Source: Cymbidium sinense
Taxonomy: Eukaryota > Streptophyta > Magnoliopsida > Asparagales > Orchidaceae
Length of the DNA: 64,000 bases
NCBI GenBank assembly: GCA_021442155.1
Contig: CM038215.1
Location: 276,322,413-276,386,412 of the forward strand
Direction of reading: 5' to 3'
Part shown: positions 32,835 to 45,900 of the stretch, one piece after another
How positions within the stretch are numbered: the stretch's first letter is position 1
Layout: every line of letters starts with the position of its first letter
Notes under the pieces: generated by a model
The model's database searches: none
What the model was told of the DNA's origin: nothing
What the model saw: the letters and a program-made list of their open reading frames with translations, nothing else
Program-made: the position numbers and the translations under genes

Positions 32835-34354
32835 ACTTAAACCCTAAACCTTAAACCTTAAACCCTATACCCTAAACCATAAACTAAAACCTAAACCCTA
32901 AACCCTACCTAAACCTTAAACCCTAAAAACCTTAAACCATAAACCCTAAATCCTAAAAACCCTAAACCATAAATCCTTCCTAAACCTTAAACCCTAAACC
33001 TTAAATCCTAAACCCTAAAACCCTAAATAGTAAACCAATAACCCTACATTCCTAAAACTTACAGCCCTAAACCCTAAACCGTAAACTCCAACCCCTGAAC
33101 CCTAAACCCTAAACACTAAACCTTAAAAACCTAAAAAGATAAACCTAAACTAAATAAAACCTAAAAATAAAATAAATAAATAAACCTAAATCTAAATAAA
33201 ATAAAAAAAATAAAAATAAATAATAACCTAAACTAAAACCTAAACCTAAACTTAATAATAAAAATAAAATAAAAAATAAAAACTAAACTAAAATAAAATA
33301 AATAAAAACCTAAACTAAACTAAAAAAATAAAATAAACCTAAAAATAAAAAACCTAAATAAAATAAAAACAAAACCTAAAATAAAAATAAATTAAACCTA
33401 ATAAAATAAAATAAAAACCTAAACCTAAATTAAAATTAAAAATAAAAGCTAAACATAAAAAATAAAATAAAAATAAACTAAAAAATAAACATAAACCTAA
33501 AAAAAACTAAAAAAAACTTAAACTAAAATAAATAAACTTAACTTAACAAAAATAAAGAAAAAATTAAATAAAAAATAAAAAAACTAATATAAAAAAACTA
33601 AATAAATCTAAACCTATAGGTTTACTTAGTTTTTTAAAAAAAACCCTTAAATCTTAAACCCTAAACCTATAACCCTAAACCCTAAACCCTAAATCCTAAA
33701 CCCTAAAGCCTAAAAAACCCTAAACCCTAAACCCTAAAATCCTAAACCCTAAACACTAAACCTTAAACCCTGAAAACCCATAAACCCTAAACCTTAAATC
33801 CTAGACTAACCCTAACCCTTAAAGCCTAAACTAACCCTAACAACCCTAAACCCTAAACCTGAAAAATTCAAAACTCTAAAGCCTAAACATTAAACCCTAA
33901 ACCCAAAATGATAAACCCTAAACCCTAACCCTAAACCCAAAATCCTAAACAAACTTAAAACCCTAAACACTCAACCTTAAAAAACTATAAACCCTAAACC
34001 CTAAACCCTAAACTAACCTAAACCATAAACCCTAAATCCTGAACTAACCCTAAATTTCCCTACAACTCTAAACCCTGAAACCCTAAACTCTAAACCCTAA
34101 ATCCATAAACCCTAAATTAACCCTAAACCCTAAAAACCCTAAACCCTAAAGCCTAAAGCCTAAATCCTAAACCCTAAACCCTAACCCTAAACCCTAAACC
34201 CTAAAATCATAAACCCTAAAATCCTAAACCCTAACCCTAAACCCTAACCCTAAACCCTTAACCCTAAACCCCAAGCCCTTAACCTAAGCCTAAAGTAATT
34301 GAATAAATTAAAAGATAAACCTAAACCCTAAAACCTAATAAGCATAAACATTAA

Positions 34355-34827
34355 GAATGGTAGAACCTTGACGACAGGAACATTACCGTCAACGAGGCTT
34401 AGTCTAGATCTAGCGATGGAGGCAAAGGCGGAGGCGGCAGTTATTACAATGGTGGTGGGGGATCTCGAGGTGCTGGTGGATATGGAGTTGGTGGTCGGAG
34501 CAGTGGTGGTTATGGAAGCAGGAGGAGCGATGAAGGTTACAGCCGTGGTGGTCATGGTGGGAGAGATCGGGGATGGGATCCCACTTCTGGAGAGGTCGGG
34601 GTGGTTCTGGGAACTATCAAATCAAGAATGGACAATCCGATTTGCTGCTTATGGAATAGTGTCTTTACATTAGAGTTGGTTCTAGTTATCTAAGGTTTTA
34701 TTTTTTCCATGTGCTCAATTTTTATCTTTGTCGTCACTTGTATCTTACAAAACTTGGTTTGCTACTTGGCTGATGAAATCAAAAAGAATAAACGTTAAAT
34801 CTGAATTTGTTCTCTGTTAAAAAAAAA
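34355..34827 (+). pseudogene. GRP 3' fragment M3
   Basis: Starts at GAATGG, the same boundary as M4-M6. The GRP frame reads NLDDRNITVNEA, a stop, SRSSDGGKGGGGSYYNGGGG, then GGYG/GGRSSGGYG repeats and GYSRGGHGGRDRGWD. A deletion removes the usual NWRN end. The 3' UTR is complete to the A-run 34819-34827, followed by cttaaaccctaaac. The 101-aa ORF 34368-34673 is the wrong frame of this fragment. Confidence 0.87.
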
Positions 34828-37800
34828 TCTTAAACCCTAAACTATAACTTCAACCATAAACCCACAACCTAAACCCTAAACCCTAAACTTAAACCCAATA
34901 TCCTAAACTGTAAACCCTAAACCCTAAAACCTAAACACTAAGCCCCAAATGTTAAACCCTAAACCCTAAACTTTAAACCCCAAATCTTAAACCCTAAACC
35001 CTAAACTATCCGTAAACCCTAAACTTAGAAAGTTGAAAGCCTAAACCTAAACTAAATAAAACCTAAAAATAAAATAAATAAGAAAACCTATTCAAAAATA
35101 AAATAATAAAATAAAAGCCTAAACTAAAAACTAAAACTAAACCTAAACCTAAACCAAAAAAGAAATAAAAATAAAAATAAAAAAGCTCCATTTCCCTAAA
35201 ATAAACCCTAAACCCTAAATCATAAGTTCTACAACCCTAAACTCTAAACTGAAAACCCTAAACCCTAAACCTTAAACCCTAAACCCCAAACTCTAAACCC
35301 TAAATCCTAAAAACCTAAAAACCTAAACCTAAACTAAATAAAACCTAAAAATAAAATAAATAAGAAAACCTAAACCTAAATAATATAAAATAATAAAATA
35401 AAATAAAAACCTAAACCTAAACCTAAACCTAAGCCTAAACCTAAACCTAAACCTAAACCTAAACCTAAAAATAAAATAAATAAAAATTAAAAATTAAACT
35501 AAAATAAAATAAAAAAAAACCTAAACTAAATAAAATAAAAAAACTAAAAACTTAAATAAAATAAAAAACTAAACCTAAAATAAAAATAAAATAAAATAAA
35601 AAATTAAATAAAAACCTAAACCTATAAAATAAACCTAAAAATAAATAAAAAAATAAACTCTAAACCCTAACTAAAATAACCTAAACCTAAAATAAAAATA
35701 ATAAAAACTGAACCTAAACTAAAATAAATAAAACTTGAACATAAACCTAAAATAAACTTAACCGAAACATAAACCTAAACTAAATAAAATAAAATAAACT
35801 AAAAATAAACCTAAACCTAGAGTAAAAGAAATAAAACCTTAAAACAAACCTAAAATAAAAACCTAAAACCTAAACCTAAAAAATAATAAAAAAAGCTAAA
35901 CCTAAACCTAAAAATAAAAAATAAAGCCTAAATCTAAAAAATAAAATAAAAATAGAACTAAACTAAAAAATAAATCTAAACCTAAACCCAAACCTAAAAA
36001 TAAACTAAAATAAACCTAAAAAAAATAAATGCACCTAAAATGAAGTAAACTAAACTAAATAAATTTAAATTTAAAGATTTAATTTAAATAAAAAATGAAA
36101 ATAAAATAAACTAAATATTAAATAACCCACAAATCTAGGTTTACTTAATTTAAAGAAAAATGAAAAAACAACCCAGGACCATAACCCTAAATCCTAAAAC
36201 TAACCTGGACCCAAACCTAAAATCCTAAACCCTAAACCCTAAATCTTAAAGCCTAAATGCTAAACCCTAAAACCCTAAACCCTAAACCTACCACCTAAAA
36301 ACTAAACTAAACTAAAAAAACCTAAAATAAAATAAATAAATAAAACCTAAACCTAAAAAAATAAAATAAAATAAAATAAAATAAAACCTAAACTAAAACC
36401 TAAACCTAAACCTAAACCTAAAAAAAACTAAAATAAAAATTAAAAATTAAACTAAAATAAAATAAATAAAAGCCTAAACTAAACTAAAATAAATAAAATA
36501 AAACTAAATCTAAAATAAAAAAGTAAACCTAAACCTAAAATAAAATAAACTAAACAAAAATAATTAAAACTTAAACCTAAACTTAAAATAAAGTAAACCG
36601 AATCAAAACTAAATAAAATAAAATAAACTAAAAATAAAACTAAACCTAAAGTTAAAAAAAAATAAAATACACCTAAAATTGAAACCTAAAACCAAATAAA
36701 ATAAAAAACCTAAACATAAACATAAAAAAATTAAAATAAAACTAAACTAAAAAAAAATAACATAAAACTTAAACCTAAACTTAAAAAAAATTAAAATAAA
36801 ACCTAAACTAAAAAATAAATAAACCTAAATTAAATAAACTCAAATAAAAAATAAACCTAAATAAAAATATAAAATAAAATAAACTAAAATAAATAAAAAA
36901 TAAACTAAATAAACATAAACCTACTAGTTTACTTAATTAAAAAAAAACCTAAACCCTAAATCATAAAGTAAAATCTAAAATCTAAACCCTAAACTAACCC
37001 TAAACCTACAACCCTGGGTCCTCCAAACCATAAACTAAACCCAAACCCTAAACCCTAAACCATAAACCCAAAGCCAAAACCCAAAACCCAAAATCCTAAA
37101 CCCGAAACCCTTACCCTAATCCTAAACCCTAAACTCTAAATCCTAAAACTCTAAACCCTAAACCCTAAACTAATCCTAAATCCTAAACCCTAAACCCTAA
37201 AGACTATAGCCTAAACCCTAAACTAACCCTAAACCACAAACCCTAAACCTAAATCCTAAACCCTAACCCTAAACCCTAAACCCTAAAAAGTTATACCATA
37301 AACCCTAAACTGTAAACCCTAAACCCTAAAAACCTAAAAACCTAAAAATCAAAACCTAAACTAAATGAAACATACAAATAATATAAATAAAAAAAACCTA
37401 AACCTAAATAAAAAGAAAATCTAAACTAAATACTAAACCTAAATCAAAAAATAAAATAACATAAATTAATGAAAATAAATTAAAGTAAAATAAATAAAAA
37501 CCTAAACTAAACTATAAAATAAAATAAACTTAAGAATAAAAATGCTAAATAAAATAAAAATTATATGTAAAATAAAAATAAAATAAAATAAAAATTAAAT
37601 AAAAACCTGAACCTAAGAAATAAACCTTCAAATAAAACCTAAAATAAATCAAAATAAAACCTAAACCCTAAACTAAAAAAATGTAAATCTAAAATAAAAT
37701 TAAAATAATCAAAATAAAATAAACCTAAACCTAAACTAAAATAAACTAAACTAAAATAAATATAACATAAACCTAAACTAAATAATAAAATATAAACTAA

Positions 37801-38285
37801 AATTAATTTAAACCTAAACTAAAAAATAAAACCTAAAAATAAACCTAAAAAAAAATCTAAAACTTAAACCTAAAAAAAACCCTAAACCTAAATTGAAACC
37901 TAAGCCTAAAAATAAACTAAAATAAAAAACCTAAACTAAAATAAATAAACCTAAAATAAATAAACTAAACTAATTAAAAAATGAACCTAAATAAAAATAA
38001 AAAATACAATAAACTAAATAAACCTAAATTTAGCGATTTACTTAATTTAAAAAAAACTGTAAACTCTAAATCCTAAACCCTAAAGCATAAACCCTAAAAA
38101 ATCCTAAACCCTAAACCCTAAACCTTGAAAGCATAAACCCTAAAACCCTAAATCAAAAACCCTAAACCCTAAACCCTAAACCCTAAACCAAAAACCCTAA
38201 ACCTATACCTAAAGTAACCAAATAAATTAAAAAATAAACCTAAACCCTTAATCCTAGTGAACTTTAATCTAAACCTCAACTTAAA

Positions 38286-38765
38286 GAATGGGCGAACCTT
38301 GTGGTAGGAACATCATCGCTCGCTTTGTTTAGATCTTGTGGTGGAGGCAAAGGTAGGCGGCGATTATCATAGTGGTGGTTGGGGATCTGGAGGTGTTGGT
38401 GGATATGGAGGTGGTGGTTAGAGCAATGGTGGTTATGGAGGTGGGAGGAGAAACGGTGGTTACAACTATGGTGGTGGCGGAAGGAGAGATCGCAGATATG
38501 ATGGTGGATACCTCTACTTGAGAGGCAAGGGTGGTTCTGATGGGAACTGGAGAAATTGAAGAACGGATGATCCGATCTCCTGCTTATGGAATTATGTCTT
38601 TAGAGTAGAGATAGTTCCAGTTATCTATGGTTTTTGATTTGCTCTATGCGTGCTCATTATCTATCTATGTTGTCATTTGTGTCTAAGAAAACTTAGTGCA
38701 TTACTTGGCTGATGAAATTGAAAAGAACAAATGTTGGATCTGAATTTGTTCTCTGTTAAAAAAAA
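38286..38765 (+). pseudogene. GRP 3' fragment M4
   Basis: Starts at GAATGGGCGAACC. The RRM remnant is damaged, but the glycine-rich part (GGYGGGG, GGYGGGRR, YGGGGGRRDR) and the end GSDGNWRN with TGA at 38557-38559 are clear. The 3' UTR runs to an A-run at 38758-38765, then CCCTAAA-type repeat. It lies about 238 bp after a punctuation motif (38037-38048). Confidence 0.87.
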
Positions 38766-39833
38766 TAAAAACCCTAAACTCTAAACTAAAACTTGAACCC
38801 TAAACCTAAAACCTAAACCCTAAACCCTAAACCCTAAAAACCCTAAACCCTAAACCCTAAACACTAAAACCCTAAACCCTAAACCTTAAACCCTAAATTA
38901 TAAACTCTAAATAAACCCTAAAGCCTACCAAGACCAAAACCTACCCTAAACCCAATATCCTAAACCCTAAACCCTCCTAAACCATAAACCTAAACCCTAA
39001 ACCTAAACCCCAAACTCTAAACCCTAAATCCTAAACACTAAATAATCCTAAACTCTAAAATAGCAAAATATCTAAACCTAAACTAATTAAAATTAAAAGT
39101 AAAATAGATAAATAAACCTAAACCAATGAAATAAGATGATAATAAATAAAATAAAATTATAAACTAAAACTTAAACTTAAACCTAAGCCTAAACCTAAAA
39201 ACAAAATAAACCTAAACCTAAAAAGAAAATAAGCCTAAACAAAAAATAAAATAAAATAAATCAAAATAAAAATAAAAAACTATATACAATTATAACTCAA
39301 AAATAAACCTAAAATACCTAAACTAAACTCTAAATTCTAAATCCTAAATCCCCAGCCTACCCTCACCCTAAACCCTAAACCCTAAACCTTAACCCTAAAT
39401 CCTAAACCCTAAACCCTAAACCCTCTAAACTAAAAAACCCTGACCATAAACTACATGACTTAAACTACCCTGACCACCCAATAACCTATAAAATATACCT
39501 AAACTGACCTGGGCCCTAAACATCCTAAATCATAAACCCACCCTAAACCCTAAACCCATAAACTATAAATAACCCTACATAAAACCCTCCACTCCTCCAC
39601 CCCAAACCCCAAACCCTAAACCCTAAACCTCCAAACCCTTAAACCATAAACCATAAACCCTAAACCCTCCAACCTAAATAATAATAAAATCTAAACTCTA
39701 AACCACAAGCATAAACCCTAAACCCTAAACTCTAAACCCTAACCTCTAAACCTAAACCCTCCAAGTAACTAAATAAATTAAAAATAAACCTAAACCCTAA
39801 AACCTACAAACCTAAACCTAAACCTAAACTCTA

Positions 39834-40290
39834 AGAATGGGCAAAACCACAATGGTAGGAACATCATAAATCACCACTCTTAGTCTAGATATGGAGATGG
39901 TGGTGTAAGCAAAGGCGATAGTTATGGTAGTCGGTGGGGATCTAGGGGTGCAAGTGGATATGGACATTGTGGTCGGAGCAGTGGTTATGGAAGTGGGAGG
40001 AGCGATGGAGGTTACAGTCATGGTGGTGAGGGAGAGATCGAGGATATGATGGTGGATCCTGCTACTTGAGAGGTCAGGGTGGTTTTGATGGTAACTAGAG
40101 AAACGAATAATGATTTGATGCACTTATGGAACTATGTCTTTATAGTAGAGATGGTTTTAGTTATCTAAGGTTTTTGATTTACTCTATGTGTGCTCATTTT
40201 TTATCTATGTTGTCTCTTGTGTATTAGAAAAATTGGTGTGTTACTTGGTTGAAGAAATTAAAAAGAAGAAATGTTGAATCTAAATTTGTT
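39834..40290 (+). pseudogene. GRP 3' fragment M5, truncated by gypsy sequence
   Basis: Starts at GAATGGGC like the other copies. The glycine-rich tail is recognisable (GGYGSGRSDGGYSHGGEGE-like frame), and the Trp of the terminal NWRN is a TAG stop (GNstopRN). The 3' UTR reaches 'aatctaaatttgtt' and then, without the usual A-run and CCCTAAA, changes into the 5' region of the + strand gypsy at about 40290. This is a secondary breakpoint. Confidence 0.85.
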
Positions 40291-41480
40291 AAATGAAGGG
40301 CATCCCTTGTGCTTGAGAACACCTTCTTCTAGCTGATTTAGCCCATAACCTATTTTCATTGTGCATATAGGCATTAAAATCCTAAAGCCTTTGTCAAAAG
40401 GAAGTGTCAAAATTGAAATAAAATTTAAAAATATTTTGCATTTGTAAATTAAGTCATTACTCATACCACTCATGCTTTAGTCTCTTAGGGAGTAGGTTTA
40501 AGGACTCTAGTCTCTTTCTAAATAATAACTACCCTAGCTATCTTGTAACTTATAAGACTTTCCTACATGAATTTAAAGCATAGGAGGAGTTAGCTGGCTA
40601 CCACTCTAAGCAGTTGTAAGCCCACCAGTTAGGTGGTTTATCCTCTCTTATGGAGGTAAACCATAAACCCATCTTCGTGTAGACTTAGGTCAAGCTTTAA
40701 CCTGCCAAATCTCCTTTGATTTAGGATTGGTAGATATTTTCTTCTTGCTACTAGCATAAATCCTCACCTCTTAGGCATTCCCACAATCTTAAATTATTGG
40801 ATTATAAGTCCAGCATTCTAATTAAATGTCAACTTCAATAAATTCAATCTCTTCAACTTCAAACATAAAGCCTAACCATAGGATAGATTGGAATACTCAC
40901 TAGGCTTATTAGTATCATGAGCATTTCTTACTCATTCTCTTTGTCTTCTATAATAAGTCCTCTCCTTGAATAATCCCATTAGATTTTCCAATACAAATAA
41001 TCCTTTGATAGTCTTGCCTTGAAATCTTTGGAGACCTTAATTTCTACTTTAATCGAGAGTATTCCTAAGAAATTTCCATTTCTTATAATGTAATTAACTT
41101 TGAAGGCTTGCCTCCATAGGGAACTTAATGAACCTAGCTTAATATAAACCCTACTTTACTTTTCCATGTAAAGTAGAGGAAAGATCTCTGGTACATTCGA
41201 AGACCCATCATGCCTTAGGAGTCCTTATTAGGCAATTAGGTCCATTATAGGGTGATGATTTCTATCATTCAAGATAGTGTATCATACCTTAATGTAGTAC
41301 GTCAGTTCAATAACTCCTAAGATCTACATCATGTCCTACCTCTAAAACAAATAGCAGATTTTCTGACTTTCTTTGGGAGGATTCCTCTCTCCATAATCAT
41401 TTTTAAATTCACTCCACGAAGTTTTCAAAATATAAAATTTTTCAAATCTCTTTAAAATAAAAAGACAATTAAACCTCATT
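40290..41480 (+). repeat. gypsy 5' non-coding region (right copy)
   Basis: Aligns in reverse complement with 20262-21610 of the left gypsy copy (shared blocks near 40500-40580, 41150-41220 and 41370-41400). Probably LTR/leader sequence. No coding potential. Confidence 0.65.
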
Positions 41481-43020
41481 TATCATACCTAAATTTGTTA
41501 AATGAAGGTCCTCTTTCAAAAAATCAAAATCAAATTTACAATCAATAAAAACCCTTTCAAAGATTTTCAAAAAGCACATTTCTTAAAATAAAATCAATTA
41601 ACCAACTCCATTTAGCATACCCAAATTTGTTAAATGTAGTTCCATTTTTAAAATCAAATTAAAAAAAAATAAAAATCAACATATAATTGAACCTCACTTA
41701 ACATACTCAAATTTGTTAAGTTAGAGTTCCCCTCTTTTCAAAAGCAATATCACAAACAAAGTCAAGATATATATTTTGAATCTCATTTGGCATACCCAAA
41801 TTTTCCAAATGAGAGTTATATTTTCAAAAGCAACCACACATAAATAATTGAACTCCATTTTGTATACCTAAAATTGCTAAGTGGAGTTCCCCTTTTCGTA
41901 AAACAAATTAGATCCTTCTTAGCATACCCATAATTGCTAAGTAGAGTGCCTTCTTTCAAAATCATGAAACAATCAATGCAATATTTGAATTCCATTTCAC
42001 ACACCAAACTTGTCAAATGAGAATTCCCCTCTTTAAAAAATCAAAACAAATTGGAGTCTGCTTAACATACCCACGTTTGCTAAGTAGAGTTCTATTTTTC
42101 AAATAACAAACAAATTAAACACAATTGACTTCCATTTGACATACCCAAATTTGTCAAATGAGAATCTCCATTTTATAAAATCAAACAACATCATGAAAAT
42201 CAAATTGAACTCCATTTGACATGCCACATTTGTTAAATGAGAGTTCACCTCTTTAAAAAATGAAACAAATACCAAGTCATACTTACTTAACATACCACAT
42301 TTGTCGGTAAGAATCCCACTTTCGAATTAAAATCAAACACATTTTTGGACCTTACTCAACATACCACATTTGTTAAGTAAGAGCCCTATCTTCAAATCAA
42401 AGCAACAAACACATTTGAGCCCTACTTAACATAATAAGTTGTTAACTAAGGGTTTCACTTTTCAAATCAAAATAAAACATCAAATATTTTGGATCTTACT
42501 TAACGTACCACATTTCTTAGGTAAGAATCTCACTTTCAAATATATTAAACACACTTGAGTCCTAACTAACATACCAAATTTGTTAAGTAAGGGTCTCATT
42601 TTTCAAAATCAAATCAAAATACATCAAACACATTGGGATTCACTTAGCATACCTGAATTTGCTAAGTAAAGATCACATTATCAAATCAAAACAAATCAAA
42701 TACATGATAAACAATCATCATAAACAACAAAGATATGTTCAAAAATGTTTTCAAACATGTACTTGGATCTCTCTTAGCATACCTAAATTTGCTAAGTGAA
42801 TGCTCCAAAATTAAAATCTCAAAATAAAGGATTAGCAAAATAAAATCATCTCTAGAAATCTCTCAAATGGAGGAGCCTCATTCAACATATCCTAAATTAT
42901 TGGATGAAGGTTCCAAAATTAATAAACCAATTCTTATGGAAAGCCTCTCTTCAAAATTCTAAATCTCTCCAAATTAATGAACCCCATTTAGCATACTTAA
43001 ATTTGTTAAGTGTGGGTTCA
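41480..43020. repeat. Tandem array of about 75-bp hairpin units (right gypsy leader)
   Basis: About 18 units of CATTTAGCATACCCAAATTT followed by GTTAAATG and variants (TTAGCATACC...GCTAAG, TTAACATACC...GTTAAG). It is the reverse-orientation counterpart of 18090-19850. Units are clear near 41611, 41697, 41920, 42140, 42215, 42355, 42570, 42650, 42775 and 42985. Several units have drifted from TTAGCA to TTAACA or TTGACA, with matching change in the second arm in some of them (for example TTAACATACC with GTTAAG near 42570). Confidence 0.85.
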
Positions 43021-43136
43021 AAATCAATTCAAATCAAAAATTTATGATTAAAGGCAAATATTAAGGTTAAAGTATGACTCAATTATATTTTCACATGTAT
43101 GACATCGAGCCAATTAAGCTCAATCTTCGCAAGCCC

Positions 43137-45900
43137 ATGGCTCCTAGCAAGTTTGTTTTCACTTTCCCTGGTGTAGACTTGGCTCACGATGACCAATCTC
43201 ACCACGATTGAGGCCACCAACCTGATTTACTTTGGTCGTGGTTTTGAGGGGGTTAGAATTACATTTGAGGGGCAACCTCACACCGGGGAGGAGGTGGTAG
43301 CCACACTCCTCCGCTTTGATGTTGAGTCCGATCCTGAGTTTCCCTCCTTGAGGAAGAAGGCTATGGAGTTCCCCCTACCGGTGCTGCTAGTTGCCCACTT
43401 CATGTTCTACTACTCCTGGTGGAAGCTATTACCTCTCTCCTGGCCCCTCAAAGGGGAAGAGTATCTTATCATCTGAGATATTCTCCCCTATCTTCAAGGG
43501 GTTCTCCCCACATACCGCTTCCCCACACCCAACATCGCAACAAAATAGGAAGATCACACAAGAGAGAGTGGCTGGAGGTAGACACTACATCATATATTGC
43601 GAGGAGGGTTCTCCTCTGTCCCCCCTTTCTTGGGTGGTAGTAGATTCCACCCACCTCGGGTTTAGATGAGAGGATGGAAGAAGGATTGCTACATCTCCAC
43701 CACCAACTTACTATGAGGTACCAACTAGGCAAAGGAAGAAACTCTATGCTAGCCTTAGAACAGTTCTTCACCAGGTTGGCAGAGCCTATGGACACTCAGA
43801 GTCTGGTGCATTATTTGATCTGAGGTCTGTGATCCCCAGGATCATCAGTTCCTAGATCATTGAGAGAGGGCCACCAAGGCCAAAGTTGTAGCCATAGCGG
43901 AAGAGATGAAGGTATGCGCTGGGCCTCTACCCTTGTTGACTTCTCTGATCATCGGGCCACCAAGCCGATCACATTGATATAGTACTCACCGACACCACCA
44001 ACCATCGATGGATAGCTCCAATGAAAGGGCAGCCGATGTTACCTCCATCACACCGCTCTATTCCCCATCCACCATTAGCCCTCCTTCAACTATTCCTACC
44101 AAGTAGATCTACATCCGTGGAGAAAGTCCCCATTGGTGATCTAGCTACGCCTAAAGATCTCACTCCATCTACTTCACCAATGAGTGAGGTCGAGTTCTCC
44201 CATTGACCTCCCACTTTGGTGAAGGAGGGAGACCCAAAGTCACTGGTCATGCCACCCCACAACCACAAGTTACCAGAGTCACCACCAACAACAAGAAAGA
44301 GGATGGAAGGGACACGATAGTTCCCATGGTAGTCGATCCTCTTAGTGAGGGTGTCACATTAAGAAAGCATCCATTGCATAGATGAGCATAGTTGCACATT
44401 GGCTTAGAGTCTTTATTCATTCTAGTAGTAGAAGATCGCTCAATGATGAAATCTTAGAGGACTACTTTCTAAGAAGAGAGATGACTTATGTAAAGATCAT
44501 TCATTCGTGAGGAGGGAAGTTCACTTTTACCTTGATAAGGATTATCTTCTAGGATTCAAAAGTCCATGGTAGATACTCAAGCTCCTCCACCGAGACCATC
44601 AAAGCCAAGAAGGTGTTTGAAGAAGATGATGCCGTCCATTCAACCCAACACCTCATCCGACAGCTTAGGCAGAAGGATGATTAAATACACATAATGGAGA
44701 AGAAGGTTGAGGATTTGTTAGTGACATTACTAGCACTTGAGAATGAAGCTCCAGCATTACATCCTAGCCTTATGGAGGTAACCTGACACATGTCTTAAAA
44801 CCCCCAAGAGTACTCTTGTAGATCAGTGGTACATAGAAATGTCATAGATAATACCTTCATGTAGAGAGAGACATCAAACAAATGGTGGAACAAGTGAGAG
44901 AAGCATTGGCCCAAGCCATACCTCATTCATTCCAAAGGGACCCGACCTAGAGGAATTTGTTACGTCAAGATCCCAAAACTTTTGTGCTACCTTCTTTCAA
45001 GATTTTAATGGCGGGAACCCTCGCAAAGATATAGCATACTTTAGAGCTTGTGTAATGCTATAGCAATGCACTTCTTTCATTTGTTAATAGTCTTTAGGGA
45101 TTGCATTCGACATAATCAACGCCAATGGTTGATAAAGATATTTGTTGAGTTTTCATTAAGAGATTTTCTAGCTCAATAAAGGGTGACGGCTATCTCATTC
45201 TAGCACAATAAAACCGTGAGACCCTATTGATTATATTCTGGTGGAAAAACTTGAATATGAAATAAGAACCAGTTATCCAACAACACATAGAGATTCTTCT
45301 TAAGAATATTCATGGCTCAGTTGCTTTTATGCTCAAAGGATTTACTATCAAAACCTTTGAGAAGTTAATCAACAAAGTGGCTAGTCTATAAGGAGAAGAC
45401 AAATAGTTACTTTTCCAAGACCATCCAAGCCTAAACCTAAGAAAGCTTTAAAAGAAGTGGGCAAGTGGCATGGATGGGGAAGTACCACTTAGTTTAGTTT
45501 GAGAGACCTAGAGCCCTCACATCCACCACCTCTACCACCACCTCGATCATCATACCGGCCACCACAGTCACTTCAATGGCCATTACAACCACCTCCTTAG
45601 TAGTATACCCAACAGCAGAACTCCTATCCACTGCCAGGTAGCTATTACCCACCTACTCTTCTGGACAAACTAAACAAGACATATTCATTCAAGAGGGCAG
45701 TAGTCAAGAAAATCTTTAAAAACCTCTTAATGAAGCCTAATTTCTAGCTACTATAGAATAAGCTGAGGAAGTGGGCAAGAAATGATGATAACTTTGCCAT
45801 GACCACCACATGTTAGGCCATGTCTTAGACTGTGTCACCTTCAAGGATTGGCTTGAGCATGCCATAAGTTGGGTGCCATAATATTTACCATGGATTACTT
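43137..45900 (+). pseudogene. gag: gypsy gag, heavily decayed (right copy)
   Basis: Start placed at ATG 43139, reading APSKFVFTFPGVDLAHDD. A frame change then gives the open segment 43189-43476 with LIYFGRGFEGVRITFEGQPH. The capsid-like block QMVEQVREALAQA (about 44880-44920) and KTFEKLINKVASL (about 45352-45390) match the left copy. A proline-rich stretch (PPPLPPP-type, about 45520-45610) and a nucleocapsid remnant, MLGHVLDCVTFKDWLEHA (about 45808-45860), follow. The overlapping ORFs at 43391-43795 are alternative frames of this region. Confidence 0.72.

Larger units (their letters stand above)
31381..40285 (+). repeat. Telomere-like higher-order satellite block T2 (CCCTAAA on +)
   Basis: About 8.9 kb. 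CCCTAAA tracts alternate with AAATAAA/AACCTAAA-rich bodies. The punctuation motif (TTTACTTAATTT-like, then an A-run, then CCCTAAA) occurs near 32319, 33621, 36139, 36927 and 38037. A recurrent block (AACCTAAACTAAATAAAACC, then AAATAAATAA) occurs near 33130, 35040, 35325, 36305, 37340 and in decayed form elsewhere. Spacings are about 1.03 kb (36305 to 37340) or about 0.29 kb (35040 to 35325) where units are shortened. GRP fragments M2-M5 are embedded, all in sense on this strand. It begins at the LINE A poly(A) and ends at GRP fragment M5 joined to gypsy sequence. Confidence 0.88.

Noticed and set aside
34368..34673. ORF of 101 aa (also 4290-4580 and 39824-40123)
   Set aside because: These are wrong-frame or opposite-strand readings of GRP fragments; the Val/Met/Glu-rich text is glycine codons read one base off.
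43391..43795. Three overlapping ORFs on both strands
   Set aside because: Alternative frames of the gag N-terminal region of the right gypsy; none matches a known domain.
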